A DNA stretch of 64,000 bases from Rhizobium sp. R711. GTDB lineage: Bacteria > Pseudomonadota > Alphaproteobacteria > Rhizobiales > Rhizobiaceae. Under the pieces are notes generated by a model. It searched no databases and was not told the origin of the DNA. It saw only the letters and a list, made by a program, of their open reading frames with translations. Made by a program: the position numbers and the translations under genes. Positions 8,822-17,069 of this stretch are shown here, in pieces. The stretch is taken from the NCBI RefSeq assembly GCF_002211365.1, contig NZ_LOKZ01000004.1:1-64000 (forward strand). The letters are read 5' to 3'. Numbering within the stretch: the stretch's first letter is position 1; each line of letters starts with the position of its first letter.

Positions 8822-9655
8822 ATGGCAGCGCGGGCAAGCTGGAAAGGCCATCTCAAGGTTGGGGACCTTGTCTGCAGCGTGGGACTATACACGGCGGTTT
8901 CGACCTCGGAGCGCATCTCATTCAACATCATCAATCGGAAGACCGGCCATCGGGTCGAGCGGCAGTTCGTCGATAGCGAGACCGGCAAGGCCGTTGAGCG
9001 TGATGACCAGGTGAAGGGATATCAGCTGGACAACGGCGAATACATCGTCATCGAGGGTGATGAGATCGCCGGCGTCATGCCGGAGAGCGACAAGGTTCTG
9101 AACGTCCAGAATTTCGTGCCCTACAGCGAAATCAACAAGCTCTATTTCGACAAGCCTTACTACTTGGCGCCCGTCAGCGAGGATGACGAAGATGCACTCG
9201 GGCTGATCGCCCGTGCGATGCGCGATCAGAAGGTTGCCGCGATCGCGGAAGCGGTGCTCTTCCGCCGCAATCGTACGGTTCTGATCCGGCCGCAGGACGA
9301 CTATATCATCGCGACGACCCTGAGCTTCGACTACGAGGTCCGCAAGCCGGACACGGTCTTCAAGGACATTCCTGAGATGAAGTTCGACAAGGAAATGCTC
9401 GAACTGGCCGGCCACATCATTGGCACGAAGAAGGGGACCTTCAATCCGCAGGAATACGAGGATCGATACGAGACGGCGCTCTCGGAGCTGGTGAAGGCGA
9501 AGATCGAGGGCAGGGAGCTGCCGAAGGCGAAGCCAAAGCCGCAGGGCAAGGTCATCGATCTCATGGATGCCCTGCGCCAGAGCGCCAAACTGAGCGCTAA
9601 GCCGCGAGCCGGAAAGGCAGCGCGGGCCGATAGCGGGCAGACGAAGGCGAGCTGA
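8822..9655 (+). CDS. ku: Non-homologous end-joining protein Ku (copy 1)
   Basis: 277-residue bacterial Ku, which binds double-strand DNA ends as a ring-shaped homodimer and recruits LigD. The N-terminus MAARASWKGHLKVGDLVCSV is the Ku beta-barrel start; FNIINRKTGHRVERQFVDSE and YYLAPVSEDDEDALGLIARA are conserved core segments. The C-terminal tail from about residue 225 is Lys/Ala/Pro-rich (GKVIDLMDALRQSAK), the part usually implicated in DNA and LigD contacts. Start ATG at 8822 has GAGGGG seven bases upstream; the longer ORF from 8771 is rejected. It ends two bases before ligD. Confidence 0.95.
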   Translation: MAARASWKGHLKVGDLVCSVGLYTAVSTSERISFNIINRKTGHRVERQFVDSETGKAVERDDQVKGYQLDNGEYIVIEGDEIAGVMPESDKVLNVQNFVPYSEINKLYFDKPYYLAPVSEDDEDALGLIARAMRDQKVAAIAEAVLFRRNRTVLIRPQDDYIIATTLSFDYEVRKPDTVFKDIPEMKFDKEMLELAGHIIGTKKGTFNPQEYEDRYETALSELVKAKIEGRELPKAKPKPQGKVIDLMDALRQSAKLSAKPRAGKAARADSGQTKAS

Positions 9656-9657
9656 CG

Positions 9658-12171
9658 ATGGCTCTGGAGGCCTATCAAGCCAAACGCAATTTTAAGGGAA
9701 CGCCGGAGCCGCGGGGGAGCCGGCGTGGCGGCAAGCCTCCAGCACAAGCCGCGCTTAGCTTCGTCATTCAAAAGCACGACGCGACAAGGCTCCACTATGA
9801 CTTCCGGCTCGAGCTCGACGGGGTGCTGAAGAGCTGGGCCGTCACGCGTGGCCCGAGCCTCAATCCCGATGAGAAGCGGCTTGCCATCCATGTCGAGGAC
9901 CATCCGCTGGACTATGGCGACTTCGAAGGCATCATCCCGAAGGGCCAGTATGGCGGCGGCACGGTGCTGGTCTGGGATCGTGGCACATGGACGCCGAATG
10001 GCGATCCCCACAAGGGCTACAAGAAGGGCCATCTCGAATTCGACCTCGACGGCGAGAAACTGAGCGGCCGCTGGCATCTGGTTCGCATGCATGGCAAGCT
10101 GGGCGAGCGCCAGGAAAACTGGTTGCTCATCAAGGCAGAGGATGCGGAGGCTACCCACAAGGGCGACATTCTCAAGCAGCGACCCGAATCGGTGAAAACC
10201 GGCCGCAAGATCGAGGAAGTGGCGAAGCACCCTGACGCCACCTGGAACTCTCGTCACAAGGGAGCGCCAAAGTCCGTCTCTTCTAAGTCTGCAGGAAGCC
10301 CAGCGAAGCCAAAACGTTACGAGTGGCCGAAGGGGGCCGAGAAGGCGGCGATGCCTGTTTTCATCGAGCCTGAGCTTGCCAAGCTCAAGGCCAAGCCTCC
10401 GTCAGGAGAAGGGTGGATTCACGAGATCAAGTTCGACGGATATCGGCTGCAGGTTCGGCTTGAGAAGGGCAGGGCAACCCTGCTGACCCGCAGCGGGCTC
10501 GACTGGACCGGCAAGTTTGGCCCGGAAATCGTCGAGGCGTTTGCCGCACTGCCGGCAAAGTTGGCGATCCTCGACGGCGAAATCGTCGTCGAGCGCGAAA
10601 CCGGCGCTTCGGACTTTTCGGCCTTGCAGAACGACCTCAGCACAGCCCGTCACGATCGCTTCGTGTTCTATGCCTTCGATCTGCTCTATCTCGATGGATA
10701 CGACCTGCAGCAGGTGTCGCTGACCAGCCGCAAGGCCTTGCTCGCGGATCTGCTTGCCGATGTCGACGCGAGACTTCGCTACAGCGAGCATTTTACCGAG
10801 AAGGGTGCCGTTGTGCTGGATCATGCCCGCCAGCTCGGGCTCGAGGGGATTATTTCAAAACTGGCTGACAGCGAGTACGTGTCGGGGCGTACCGGCGACT
10901 GGGTCAAATCGAAATGCCTGCAGAGGCAGGAACTGGTGATCGGCGGCTATGTGCCTTCGACCGCGATGAATAATGCGATCGGCTCGCTGGCGATGGGCGT
11001 TTACCGCAATGGCAAGCTGGAGCATGTTGGCCGGGTCGGAACGGGATTCAGCGTCAATGTCGCGCATGAGCTCTATGAGATACTGTCGGCGATGGAGCAG
11101 ACGGAGAGTTCGTTTGACGATGAGCTTACCGCAGAGGAGCGTCGAGGGCTTGTCTACGTCAAACCAAAGCTCGTTGCCGAGGTTGAGTTTCAGGCATGGT
11201 CGGCGGACAACAATTTGCGGCATGCCGCGTTTCGCGGGCTGAGAGAAGACAAGGCGCCAGAGGACGTGATGCCCGAAGCAACAACGACGACTGCTCAGGA
11301 ACTGCCTCAATCCAGCGTCGCGCTCACCCATCCCGATCGCATCTACTGGCCGGAGGAGGGGGTCACCAAACAGGGCCTGGCCAGCTACTATGCCCGAGTA
11401 TGGCGCTTCGTCGAACCCTATGTGACCAAGCGGCCGTTAGCGCTGTTGCGGTGTCCCGACGGCATCGCCGGACAGCGGTTTTTTCAAAAGCACGCCTGGA
11501 AGGGCATGAACTCGCATATCGAGCAGATCACCGATCCGAAGGACAGGGGTGGCGAGAAGTTGCTGCGCATCACCGACTTCGACGGGATGGTGGCCCTCGT
11601 CCAATCGGCCGTGCTGGAGATCCATCCCTGGGGTGCGACGACAGCGAGCTGGGAGCGGCCCGACATGATCACGATGGACCTTGACCCGGCCGAAGACGTT
11701 AGCTGGGCCGAGGTGATTGCCGCGGCCTACGAACTGAAGGAGCGTCTGGAAGCTGCGGGCCTCGCGGCCTTTGTCAAAACCTCCGGCGGCAAGGGGCTGC
11801 ATGTCGTGACGCCGCTGAAACCGAAGGCCGGCTGGGCGCCGGTCAAGGCCTTCGCCAAGGCTCTGGCCGATGGCATGTCCAAGGATCATCCGGACAAATA
11901 TCTCGCGACCGCCACGAAGGCGAAGCGGAACGGCAAGATCTTCATCGACTATCTGCGCAACGGCCGCGGCAACACGGCAGTCGCCGCCTATTCGACGCGT
12001 GCACGCCCGGGGGCAGCTGTTTCGATGCCGCTTGAGTGGAACGAACTGACCGAGGAAATCGGTGCCGCCTATTTCACTGTCGACAACGCTCCGGCTCGCC
12101 TCGATGCCTTGCGCAGCGATCCGTGGGCGGATTTCTTCGCCGCCGCCGTTCCCCTTGAGAAGCGAAAGTAG
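9658..12171 (+). CDS. ligD: ATP-dependent DNA ligase D, three-domain
   Basis: 837-residue multifunctional NHEJ enzyme. Domain order is phosphoesterase (residues about 35-190, with HDATRLHYDFRLELDG), ATP-dependent ligase (about 230-530, adenylated Lys258 in EIKFDGYRLQ; later EGIISKLADS), then archaeo-eukaryotic primase-type polymerase (about 553-837, from ALTHPDRIYWPEEG, metal site DLDPAED near residue 673, and KTSGGKGLHVVTPL). It trims, fills and seals ends held by Ku. The order PE-Lig-Pol is that of Pseudomonas rather than Mycobacterium. Full length, two bases after ku, so certainly co-transcribed. Confidence 0.96.
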   Translation: MALEAYQAKRNFKGTPEPRGSRRGGKPPAQAALSFVIQKHDATRLHYDFRLELDGVLKSWAVTRGPSLNPDEKRLAIHVEDHPLDYGDFEGIIPKGQYGGGTVLVWDRGTWTPNGDPHKGYKKGHLEFDLDGEKLSGRWHLVRMHGKLGERQENWLLIKAEDAEATHKGDILKQRPESVKTGRKIEEVAKHPDATWNSRHKGAPKSVSSKSAGSPAKPKRYEWPKGAEKAAMPVFIEPELAKLKAKPPSGEGWIHEIKFDGYRLQVRLEKGRATLLTRSGLDWTGKFGPEIVEAFAALPAKLAILDGEIVVERETGASDFSALQNDLSTARHDRFVFYAFDLLYLDGYDLQQVSLTSRKALLADLLADVDARLRYSEHFTEKGAVVLDHARQLGLEGIISKLADSEYVSGRTGDWVKSKCLQRQELVIGGYVPSTAMNNAIGSLAMGVYRNGKLEHVGRVGTGFSVNVAHELYEILSAMEQTESSFDDELTAEERRGLVYVKPKLVAEVEFQAWSADNNLRHAAFRGLREDKAPEDVMPEATTTTAQELPQSSVALTHPDRIYWPEEGVTKQGLASYYARVWRFVEPYVTKRPLALLRCPDGIAGQRFFQKHAWKGMNSHIEQITDPKDRGGEKLLRITDFDGMVALVQSAVLEIHPWGATTASWERPDMITMDLDPAEDVSWAEVIAAAYELKERLEAAGLAAFVKTSGGKGLHVVTPLKPKAGWAPVKAFAKALADGMSKDHPDKYLATATKAKRNGKIFIDYLRNGRGNTAVAAYSTRARPGAAVSMPLEWNELTEEIGAAYFTVDNAPARLDALRSDPWADFFAAAVPLEKRK

Positions 12172-12190
12172 CGGAAGCGGCTGCGGTCTC

Positions 12191-13000
12191 TCAATGAGAT
12201 TTCGGTCGTCCCGTTTCCTTGGCGAGGCTCTTCTTCAGGGCATCCATGATGTTGACGACATTGCCCGTCGGTTTGGATGCCGGCCGCTTGGATGAAGGCG
12301 GTGCGGCTTTAACAAGGCTCTTCTGCTTCGCACGGATCATGGCTCTCAGGCGCTTCTGGATCGGATCCTGCACCATGGCGGGCTGCCAATCCTCCGTCCG
12401 ATCCTTGACGAGCTTTTTCATCAGGGAGAGCACGGTGTCATCCACCTTGCTGGGGCTGTCTAGGGTTGCGGCCGGCGGGCGAACTTCGTCGCCGAAATGA
12501 AGCGTCCAGAGAATGATGCCCTTGCCCTGCGGTTCCAAGAGCACCGCGCGCTCACGCCGATAGAGAACAAGCCGCGCGATGCCGACGACATCGTTCGCCT
12601 TCATGGATTCACGGATCACGCAGAAGGCTTCCGTGCCGACCTTGTCCTCCGGCGTCAGAAAATGTGGTTTGTCGTACCAGATCCAGTCGATCGAGCCGCG
12701 CGGCACGAAGGTATCGATGTCGATCGTCTTCGTGCTTTCCAGGCCGACTTCATCGAGTTCCTTGTCTTCGAGAATGACATAGTCGTCTTCGCCGCGCGGA
12801 TAACCTCGGGCTTGATCCTTGTCGGCGATCGGCTTGTGGGTGACGCTGTCGACGTAGCGGCTTTCGACGCGGTTCTTTGTCTTTCGGTTCAGGACGTGAA
12901 ATCGGAGCTGATTGCTATCAGTCGTCGCCGGTGTCAGCGACACCGCGGCGGTGACGAGTGACAGCTTGAGATAGCCCTTCCAATAGGTCTGACGTGCCAT
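12191..13000 (-). CDS. ku: Non-homologous end-joining protein Ku (copy 2)
   Basis: 269-residue second Ku. It starts MARQTYWKGYLKLSLVTAAV and shows the same core as copy 1 (FHVLNRKTKNRVESRYVDS; IWYDKPHFLTPEDKVGTEAF; RLVLYRRERAVLLEPQGKGI). The tail ends NIMDALKKSLAKETGRPKSH, shorter and less Lys-rich than copy 1. Clearly diverged, so not a recent duplicate. The ATG at 13000 has only a weak Shine-Dalgarno; the ORF extends upstream through the promoter but that part is not Ku-like. Convergent with ligD, 19 bases between stops, and preceded by its own exact GSR promoter. Could form a heterodimer or a stress-specific homodimer. Confidence 0.94.
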   Translation of the reverse strand: MARQTYWKGYLKLSLVTAAVSLTPATTDSNQLRFHVLNRKTKNRVESRYVDSVTHKPIADKDQARGYPRGEDDYVILEDKELDEVGLESTKTIDIDTFVPRGSIDWIWYDKPHFLTPEDKVGTEAFCVIRESMKANDVVGIARLVLYRRERAVLLEPQGKGIILWTLHFGDEVRPPAATLDSPSKVDDTVLSLMKKLVKDRTEDWQPAMVQDPIQKRLRAMIRAKQKSLVKAAPPSSKRPASKPTGNVVNIMDALKKSLAKETGRPKSH

Positions 13001-13057
13001 TTGCGCCCTGGCGCTCTGGCGCCATCTCCCTTGGCCGCTTTTGCGGTAATTCCCCAT

Positions 13058-13083
13058 AACGGCGCGAGCAACAGTTTGGTTCC
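13058..13083 (-). promoter_or_regulatory. GSR promoter of the second ku gene
   Basis: On the minus strand GGAAC (13083-13079), 17-base spacer, CGTT (13061-13058): exact GSR consensus, 58 bases upstream of the ku start. RpoE2 control of ku genes is known in S. meliloti, which fits. Confidence 0.8.
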
Positions 13084-13127
13084 ATGGCAAGCGTCGCAAA
13101 ACGTGCAAATACCGAGGGATAGCGCTC

Positions 13128-14216
13128 TCAGCGCAGATTAAGACGCTTGAGCCAGCGCAGCACGGCAATTTCATCCTGATCCATCCAGCGCAGCAATCTG
13201 GCACTTCGGCTCGGCCGGGCACTCGCGAGCTTGGCAAGTTTGCCGGTCTCGAAGCTTTCGAATACCTTTGGATGGATGTAGGACGAGCGGCACACCGCGC
13301 GGCTGTTGACCAACCGGGCGGCAACTACATCGACGACGATGTTAATCTGCCGAGTGCGTCCTCGTTGGCTTTCATGTGGTTCGACCGTAGCAAGGGCGGT
13401 CGCGGCCATCTGGGTTGCGCCCCAGGTGCGGAATTGGCGGGAACTGAAGTCGGCTCCGGATGCTTGTCTTATGTAGCTGTTGACATCCTGTGACTGGATG
13501 GGGTGGCAGATCCCATCGTCATCGATGTACTGGAAAAGTTGCTGGCCGGGTAGTTCCTGCAGCATGCGCACGGCACGGGTGATGCGCCTGTCGCTGTGGC
13601 TCAGGCGCCATTCCTTCCCTGATTTGCCCTTGAAGCGGAAGTGAATGCTCGAGCCCGATATTTTCACATGCTTGTTGCGCAGTGTCGTCAGGCCAAAGGA
13701 CGCATTCTCCGCAGCGTAGCTCGCATTGCCGACGCGGATGTAAAGGTTATCGAGCAGCCAAACGATCGTTGCGAGTGCCTTATCGATGTTGGGTGTCCGT
13801 CGCCGGAGGTCGGAGTCTACCTTCCTGCGGATCGCGGGCAGCGCCGATCCGAAATCGGCGAGCCGTTCGAACTTGCTTCTTTCTCTCTCCGCGGTCCATT
13901 CGGAATGGTAGCGATATTGCTTGCGGCCTCGCGCGTCGCGGCCCGTCGCCTGAAGGTGCGAATTCGCGTCGGCGGAGATGAGAACCTCCGTGTAGGCGGG
14001 TGGAATTGCGAGCGCTGAGATACGCTCGAGTTCCGCCCGGTCGCTGATGCGCGTGCCTTCGGCGTCGTAATAGACAAACCCGTTCTTTACGGCCCGCCTT
14101 GTTATGCCAGTCTCCAGGTTCGCGATGAAGACCAGCCCGCCGGCAACCGGCAGTTCGCCCGGCGCAGCCGCCGGTTTTTCGTCAAGTTGCTGTTTATAGG
14201 TCGCTCTCTGGTCCAC
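13128..14216 (-). CDS. Type IB DNA topoisomerase (poxvirus-like)
   Basis: 362-residue tyrosine topoisomerase, which relaxes supercoils through a 3'-phosphotyrosine intermediate without ATP. The N-terminal domain contains GITRRAVKNGFVYYDAEGT and ALAIPPAYTEVLI; the catalytic domain holds RGRKQYRYH (Arg), RFKGKSGKEWR (Lys), FRTWGAT (Arg) and SYIHPKV with nucleophile Tyr313. Length is normal for the bacterial family. The start is a GTG at 14216 with no Shine-Dalgarno; the exact GSR promoter ends only 12 bases upstream, so the message may be nearly leaderless. Same strand as ku copy 2 but with its own promoter. Confidence 0.93.
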   Translation of the reverse strand: MDQRATYKQQLDEKPAAAPGELPVAGGLVFIANLETGITRRAVKNGFVYYDAEGTRISDRAELERISALAIPPAYTEVLISADANSHLQATGRDARGRKQYRYHSEWTAERERSKFERLADFGSALPAIRRKVDSDLRRRTPNIDKALATIVWLLDNLYIRVGNASYAAENASFGLTTLRNKHVKISGSSIHFRFKGKSGKEWRLSHSDRRITRAVRMLQELPGQQLFQYIDDDGICHPIQSQDVNSYIRQASGADFSSRQFRTWGATQMAATALATVEPHESQRGRTRQINIVVDVVAARLVNSRAVCRSSYIHPKVFESFETGKLAKLASARPSRSARLLRWMDQDEIAVLRWLKRLNLR

Positions 14217-14227
14217 AGTGAGCGGGA

Positions 14228-14252
14228 AACGCCGTTCCCGTCGGTAGGTTCC
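14228..14252 (-). promoter_or_regulatory. GSR promoter of the topoisomerase IB gene
   Basis: Minus strand GGAAC (14252-14248), 16-base spacer, CGTT (14231-14228), an exact consensus match. The -10 element ends only about 11 bases before the GTG start codon. Confidence 0.8.
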
Positions 14253-14316
14253 GATTTAAGCGATGGTAACCTTTTGGCGGCTCCACCGACGGCTGCCAGA
14301 AAGCAGGCCGAGCCTG

Positions 14317-14646
14317 TTATTCGATAACCACTTGAACGTAGGTAGCGCCGCTCTTTGCATAATAGAGTGATCCGCAGCGGTAGTAATACCCCCCGTGGTA
14401 AGCTCCATAAACGCAGCCAGCTGGAAGGGTGCTGACATAGACATTTGTCCTCCGTACAACGCGGCGTGTCGTTCGACGGGCGGCGCCAGCATAGGAGAGC
14501 GGCGTCAGGGGGCGTCCAATTTCGGCCTCGGCGGGGGTCGACGCCCTGACGGTCAAGGTGGTCAGGTCGCTTCCCTCCATGTTGACGTCAAGGGAGGTAA
14601 ACGCAACTACGAGCGCAAAGGCGAAAATCCGTACGACAGTTTTCAT
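14317..14646 (-). CDS. Small exported protein of unknown function
   Basis: 109 residues. A hydrophobic N-terminus (MKTVVRIFAFALVVAFTSLD) is a probable signal peptide. The C-terminal part is Tyr/Gly-rich with two cysteines, GCVYGAYHGGYYYRCGSLYY, which could form a disulphide in the periplasm. No family recognised with confidence; similar small proteins are commonly found next to DUF2092 genes. Its ATG overlaps the TGA of the upstream gene as ATGA, so the two are translationally coupled and probably work together. Confidence 0.75.
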   Translation of the reverse strand: MKTVVRIFAFALVVAFTSLDVNMEGSDLTTLTVRASTPAEAEIGRPLTPLSYAGAARRTTRRVVRRTNVYVSTLPAGCVYGAYHGGYYYRCGSLYYAKSGATYVQVVIE

Positions 14647-15437
14647 TGTGCGTCTCCCATCGGCTCTGTTGGCGCTGGTAGTTCATCGATCTGACCGAGT
14701 TCACTGAGGTCAACCTTCTTGGCGTCTCCGGGAATTTTGATCGCGAAGTTTGCCAGCTTCGCATCTTCGCCAGTGCGGAAGTTTCGGACCTCAAGCATGT
14801 ATTGTGGTGCCTGCACCACATGTTTGCTGGTCACGATGTAGCGTATCGGTATTGGCTTCGAACCGGCCTCGATCCAGATCTGCCAATCGACGTCGTTCTT
14901 GCGGAAGGTCAGATATTCGCATTCCACACCGTCGACGACGGCGCTTGAGATATGCTTGGCTTCCGTAACTCCGTCCATCAGCGCATCGAAGCTGTTCGAA
15001 AGCAGGAGATCGGAGCCGGGGATTTCCGCGCCGGCGTTTTGTAGTCGATCAAAAAGCTCATCTAGGGTCCCTTTGGCATCGATCTGGGCGTACGCGTCGA
15101 GATTCCTGCCATGTACCGTCAGTTTCGTCCCGTCGAAGCCCACATCCAGGTCGGCAAAGCCGCCGATCCGCGTTAGCCGGATCTTGTCTGGTCGGCTGAC
15201 GGTGGCGGTGCCGGAGCTGACGAATTGTAGCTTTTCAAAGACTGGCGTCACCGCCTCCACCGACGAGACATAGTGGAAGGAGAAGGTCTTCTGCGCCGCC
15301 AGATAGTCCGACATCGCCTTCAGGAGTTCTTTCGAATCGTCCGCCCATGCGCAGGTTGGGGAGCTCAATCCGGCGGTGATCGCGTACGCGGCAAGGAGTG
15401 CTGAATGGGGCCGGCATTGTGAATTTCGACATGTCAC
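14643..15437 (-). CDS. DUF2092-type predicted periplasmic protein, possible N-terminal frameshift
   Basis: About 264 residues. Signal-like hydrophobic stretch SALLAAYAITAGL followed by CAWA cleavage; the mature part (LLKAMSDYLAAQKTFSFHYV; TRIGGFADLDVGFDGTKLTV; CEYLTFRKNDVDWQIWIEAG) fits the DUF2092 family, a lipoprotein-carrier-like fold. The continuous frame offers only GTG (15437) or TTG (15455) starts. An ATG at 15432 with GAGGG upstream reads MSKFTMPA in another frame; removing one base of the GGGG run at 15407-15410 would join it to the signal peptide. So either a genuine frameshift or a sequence error is likely. Function unknown. Confidence 0.75.
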   Translation of the reverse strand: MTCRNSQCRPHSALLAAYAITAGLSSPTCAWADDSKELLKAMSDYLAAQKTFSFHYVSSVEAVTPVFEKLQFVSSGTATVSRPDKIRLTRIGGFADLDVGFDGTKLTVHGRNLDAYAQIDAKGTLDELFDRLQNAGAEIPGSDLLLSNSFDALMDGVTEAKHISSAVVDGVECEYLTFRKNDVDWQIWIEAGSKPIPIRYIVTSKHVVQAPQYMLEVRNFRTGEDAKLANFAIKIPGDAKKVDLSELGQIDELPAPTEPMGDAQ

Positions 15438-15644
15438 GCCCTCTTTTTTTAACAATGGTAGATTGGGTGCGCCGTGAATACAGCGTAGCTTGAGGTTGCC
15501 GGCGGCATTGCCATCGTCAGAAAGCCGTAGACAAAGCTACTCCTTTGGAAGGCCTGCTTGCTGGGACGCGGAAAACGAACGGCTCAGCCCCGCGATCCGA
15601 TTCTGGACAGGGGTGCGGCTACTGTACGTTTCTTTTTCTGGCGG

Positions 15645-15686
15645 CCGAAATGTAACTGCAAGTTCATCTTTTGTCACACATTTCGG
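15645..15686. promoter_or_regulatory. Inverted repeat upstream of the RND operon
   Basis: CCGAAATGT (15645-15653) and ACATTTCGG (15678-15686) are perfect nine-base inverted arms 24 bases apart. It lies in the otherwise featureless 400-base gap before the efflux genes and could be a regulator site, but no regulator gene is adjacent. The rest of this gap shows nothing else I can support. Confidence 0.35.
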
Positions 15687-15844
15687 TCCGTATCGCCAAC
15701 TATTTATCGCCTGCGCTACTATTGCCTTTCGCGGAAATGCGGAAATATTGTCTGATACTACACTTTGCCCCGGCATATGGAGTGGTGGGATGCGCCAGGG
15801 GCACGCATGAAATCCGAAGCTCGTGCATGCATCGGGGCAGAAAA

Positions 15845-17035
15845 ATGCGCGATAGTTCGTATCGAGGGCTGCATCTTATCGGTATTTTGACTGTGGTCGC
15901 CGCTTTATCGGCGTGCGACAGCGGCAGCAATGCGTATGTGCCGCCGCCGCCACCAAAGGTAAATGTGGCGCAACCGCTACGGCAGCCGGTGGTTGAATAT
16001 TTTGAGCTGACGGGCAATACTGACGCGATCAACGCTGTCGACATCGAAGCCCGCGTGCAGGGCTTTCTGGAATCAATAGACTACAAGGACGGTACGCCGA
16101 TGAAGAAGGGCGACCGGCTCTTCAGCATCCAGCGGGACACCTATAAGGCACAGGTCGACCAGGCGCAGGCGCAACTGGCCTCGCAGCAGGCGTCGCAAGT
16201 CGGGGCGAAGCAGGAATACGACCGGCAGCTTAATCTCATGAAGCAGGAAGTGACGACGCAGACGGCCGTCGACAGCGCCAAGGCGACGCTTGACGAAGCA
16301 AACGCCGCCATTTTGAACGCGCAGGCAAGCCTCGATCTCGCAAACATCAACCTCGGATATACCGAGGTGGTGGCGCCCTTCGACGGCACGGTGACCGACC
16401 ACCTCGTTGATGTCGGAGCCTTGGTCGGCGTGTCCGGCCCGACAAAGCTTGCCACGATCGTTCAGACCGACCCACTCTATGTCTATTTCAACGTCAGTGA
16501 AGCGCAGGTGCTGATGATCAAGCAGAGCCTCGCAAAGGCAGGGCGTAAGCTGACTCAGGCTGACCTCCCGAGCATACCGGTGGAAATCGGGCTCGGCGAT
16601 GAGGAGGGGTATCCGCACAAGGGTCACCTCGACTACGTGGCGCCGCAGATCGATGCTTCGACGGGCACGCTTTCGGTTCGGGGTATTATCGACAACAAGG
16701 ACCACGCGCTCCTGCCGGGCCTTTTCGTCCGCGTTCGTGTTCCGGTTGCCCACAAGGACGAGGCGCTTCTCGTCCGCGATGATGCGATTGGCACCAACCA
16801 ACAGGGCAGCTATGTGCTGGTGCTCGGGAAGGACGACGTGATTGAACAGAAGCTCGTCAAGATAGGCCAGCGCAATGGCTCGATGCGGGTCATCGAGTCG
16901 GGTCTCGACGCAGGGGATTGGGTCGTCATGGCCGGGATCCAACGGGCCGTGCCCGATATGAAGGTTACGCCTGAGAAAGGCACGATAGACGCCGCCTCTG
17001 CAACAGGGGATCCGAGCGGATCGAAAGTCCCATGA
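15845..17035 (+). CDS. RND efflux periplasmic adaptor lipoprotein (AcrA/MexE type)
   Basis: 396-residue membrane-fusion protein linking an inner-membrane RND pump to an outer-membrane channel. The N-terminus has a lipoprotein signal ending LSAC (Cys24). Then come the barrel-sandwich hybrid halves (VDIEARVQGFLESIDYKDGT and NLGYTEVVAPFDGTVTDHLV), a coiled-coil hairpin (residues about 95-150, Gln/Ala-rich), and beta-barrel and membrane-proximal domains. The ATG at 15845 is chosen because the signal follows it directly; an upstream in-frame extension of 58 codons looks non-coding. 34 bases before the pump gene. Substrate unknown. Confidence 0.9.
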   Translation: MRDSSYRGLHLIGILTVVAALSACDSGSNAYVPPPPPKVNVAQPLRQPVVEYFELTGNTDAINAVDIEARVQGFLESIDYKDGTPMKKGDRLFSIQRDTYKAQVDQAQAQLASQQASQVGAKQEYDRQLNLMKQEVTTQTAVDSAKATLDEANAAILNAQASLDLANINLGYTEVVAPFDGTVTDHLVDVGALVGVSGPTKLATIVQTDPLYVYFNVSEAQVLMIKQSLAKAGRKLTQADLPSIPVEIGLGDEEGYPHKGHLDYVAPQIDASTGTLSVRGIIDNKDHALLPGLFVRVRVPVAHKDEALLVRDDAIGTNQQGSYVLVLGKDDVIEQKLVKIGQRNGSMRVIESGLDAGDWVVMAGIQRAVPDMKVTPEKGTIDAASATGDPSGSKVP

Positions 17036-17069
17036 ACCGAGACCCGGCCCGATACAGGAGGCGAAGCAG

